Positions 13,792-14,869 of a stretch of 14,869 bases of DNA are shown in pieces. The notes beneath the pieces were generated by a model, which was not told the origin of the DNA, did no database searches, and saw nothing but the letters and a program-made list of their open reading frames with translations. How positions within the stretch are numbered: the stretch's first letter is position 1; each line of letters begins with the position of its first letter. The stretch covers positions 1 to 14,869 of the forward strand of contig CAKSIR010000048.1 in NCBI GenBank assembly GCA_934462775.1. Reading direction: 5' to 3'. The stretch comes from an uncultured Ruminiclostridium sp. GTDB lineage: Bacteria > Bacillota > Clostridia > Oscillospirales > Ruminococcaceae. The translations under genes were made by a program, and so were the position numbers.

Positions 13792-14869
13792 TCAGATTAC
13801 ATTGTCAAGTCCTTTTGCTTTGAGAAATTCAGCCGCTTTTTCCTTGTTGTACCAAGGCAGCTTATCAAGTGTGATAACATATTCGTCGCTGAATGTCTTT
13901 TTCATGAATTCCTCGTCCATGTACTTTTTGTTGCAGGCAGGAAGTCCGTTCTCGTCAAAAACCGGCTGCCATTTTTCGTCCATTGCGTAAACGAAGCTGC
14001 CCCACCATGGCAGCCACCACAGCCACTTGGCATTGTCAGCTTTCAGCGCGTTCGGAGCAGGGATAAATCCACATTCGGACAGCGTTGCCATTTTGCCGTA
14101 GGTGTAGCTTGTAACCTCGCGGAATTTTTCAATCTGCGATGAATGGTCGTCTGGTATGGGCGAATAAATATCCTCGCCGCATATATCAAAGGTGTTTGGA
14201 CTTACCGCCATACATTTATTCTGTCCGTTCCATACCCATATTAAATTGGTGAGTTTATGGTAATTTTCCATGCGGTCGAAAATCATGTACCAAAGCTTTT
14301 TGCAAGCCTCAATGCTTTCACCGTTGTCGTCGCCTCGGTTGCCCCACCAAAACCAGTTTCCGTATGCTTCATGGAGCGGACGGAACAGCACGGGAATATC
14401 TTCCTTTTCAAATTCCCGCAGCATTGCCGCAGCCTTGTCAATGCGTGAAACAACGAAATCGTATTCCCTTGTTCCCGCCTGAACAGCTTTGAGCAGGTTA
14501 AAGGAGGTTGTGTGGCTGTTTTCGGTGCGGTTTGAGTAGAACGACCACATACAGCTGTCCATGTTGTTCATGTCGTCGGGCGCATACCAGTGCCAGCACA
14601 TGGTTATAATCGAGCCTGTTTTTTTCGCCCATTCAATAGCCCGCGGAAGCTGATTATCGCCTTTTTTCTTGTCCATATCCATCAGGTCGTAGCCGCGTAT
14701 TGCAGGCAGCTTTCCCGCGTATCTGTCATAAACAATATCCTCAAGCTCTTCTTTCTGCAAATATTGCTGACCTGCAATAATATGGCTGCCGTAAAGGCTC
14801 TTAAGGTACTCGAAAAGCGCCTTCGTTTTTTCGCTTGCATTTTTGGAAACGAGCTTGTGCGGATTAACC
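13792..14869 (-). CDS. Glycoside hydrolase family 26 (beta-mannanase type), N-terminus beyond the window
   Basis: An endo-acting glycanase of the GH26 clan-A family, usually beta-1,4-mannanases. The reading frame is open to the right edge (first full codon GTT 14868-14866, V-N-P-H-K-L-V), so at least 358 residues lie here and the start and any signal peptide are outside. The N-terminal part G-S-H-I-I-A-G-Q-Q and P-A-I-R-G-Y-D-L is typical of the family. The acid/base Glu is encoded at 14370-14368 in P-L-H-E-A-Y-G-N-W-F-W-W-G. The nucleophile Glu is encoded at 14076-14074 in L-S-E-C-G-F. W-H-W and the Trp-rich W-L-W-W-L-P-W-W block near the end line the sugar cleft. The DUF4358 gene follows it after 18 bases. 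Family is firm; mannan as substrate is the usual but not the only one. Confidence 0.9.
   Translation of the reverse strand, partial: VNPHKLVSKNASEKTKALFEYLKSLYGSHIIAGQQYLQKEELEDIVYDRYAGKLPAIRGYDLMDMDKKKGDNQLPRAIEWAKKTGSIITMCWHWYAPDDMNNMDSCMWSFYSNRTENSHTTSFNLLKAVQAGTREYDFVVSRIDKAAAMLREFEKEDIPVLFRPLHEAYGNWFWWGNRGDDNGESIEACKKLWYMIFDRMENYHKLTNLIWVWNGQNKCMAVSPNTFDICGEDIYSPIPDDHSSQIEKFREVTSYTYGKMATLSECGFIPAPNALKADNAKWLWWLPWWGSFVYAMDEKWQPVFDENGLPACNKKYMDEEFMKKTFSDEYVITLDKLPWYNKEKAAEFLKAKGLDNVI

Noticed and set aside
13312..14142. Plus-strand open frame of 276 codons opposite the DUF4358 and GH26 genes
   Set aside because: It spans two well-supported genes on the other strand, including their gap, and shows no domain.
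14758..14760. TTG at 14760 as start of the GH26 gene
   Set aside because: The frame continues to the window edge with family-like sequence (G-S-H-I-I-A-G-Q-Q), so the gene is cut by the edge.

Overview
The window looks like a chromosomal segment of a low-to-mid GC Gram-positive gut or rumen bacterium of the Ruminococcus/Oscillospiraceae type. The reasons are the lipoprotein signals, the AGGAGG-like ribosome sites, the short Fur/PerR protein, the Bce-type two-component system, a DUF4358 lipoprotein, a TatD-associated radical SAM protein, and glycoside hydrolases of families GH43, GH5, GH27 and GH26. This is inferred from protein character only; no database was searched.

Layout. (1) Positions 1-271 hold a truncated C-terminus of unknown origin, the decayed C-terminal part of a MerR-family regulator, and a terminator that works on the minus strand. 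(2) Positions 272-6780 are a plant-polysaccharide locus. A minus-strand AraC-type regulator is divergent from a plus-strand series: sugar-binding lipoprotein, GH43, GH5 lipoprotein and GH27. A 10-nt inverted repeat lies between the two promoters, with one arm inside the promoter of the binding protein. A 15-bp stem-loop without a T-tract separates the binding-protein gene from the enzymes. A bidirectional terminator ends the series. (3) Positions 6798-10257 are a minus-strand operon, LacI-type repressor followed by glycogen phosphorylase, headed by three abutting 12-bp operator-like units just downstream of its promoter. (4) Positions 10376-12112 encode a Bce-like response regulator and intramembrane-sensing kinase, but no BceAB transporter follows. 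(5) Positions 12119-13312 carry a stand-alone radical SAM gene and a PerR-like Fur gene, each with its own near-consensus promoter; a PerR-box-like sequence overlaps the -10 of the latter. (6) Positions 13315-14869 are a minus-strand pair, a GH26 beta-mannanase-like enzyme (running off the right edge) followed by a small DUF4358 lipoprotein.

How it may work together (inference). The GH5 lipoprotein would cut polymer at the cell surface, the binding protein would hand oligosaccharides to permeases encoded elsewhere, and the GH43 and GH27 enzymes, which have no signal peptide, would remove side groups in the cytoplasm. The AraC regulator would sense the sugar. The LacI-GlgP operon would link alpha-glucan phosphorolysis to sugar supply. 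No gap between genes exceeds 300 bases. I saw no tRNA, rRNA, CRISPR array, insertion sequence or phage gene. I did not find a clearly new system; the most interesting points are the regulatory architectures, the orphan binding protein and transporter-less Bce pair, and the atypical GH27 and GH5 active sites.
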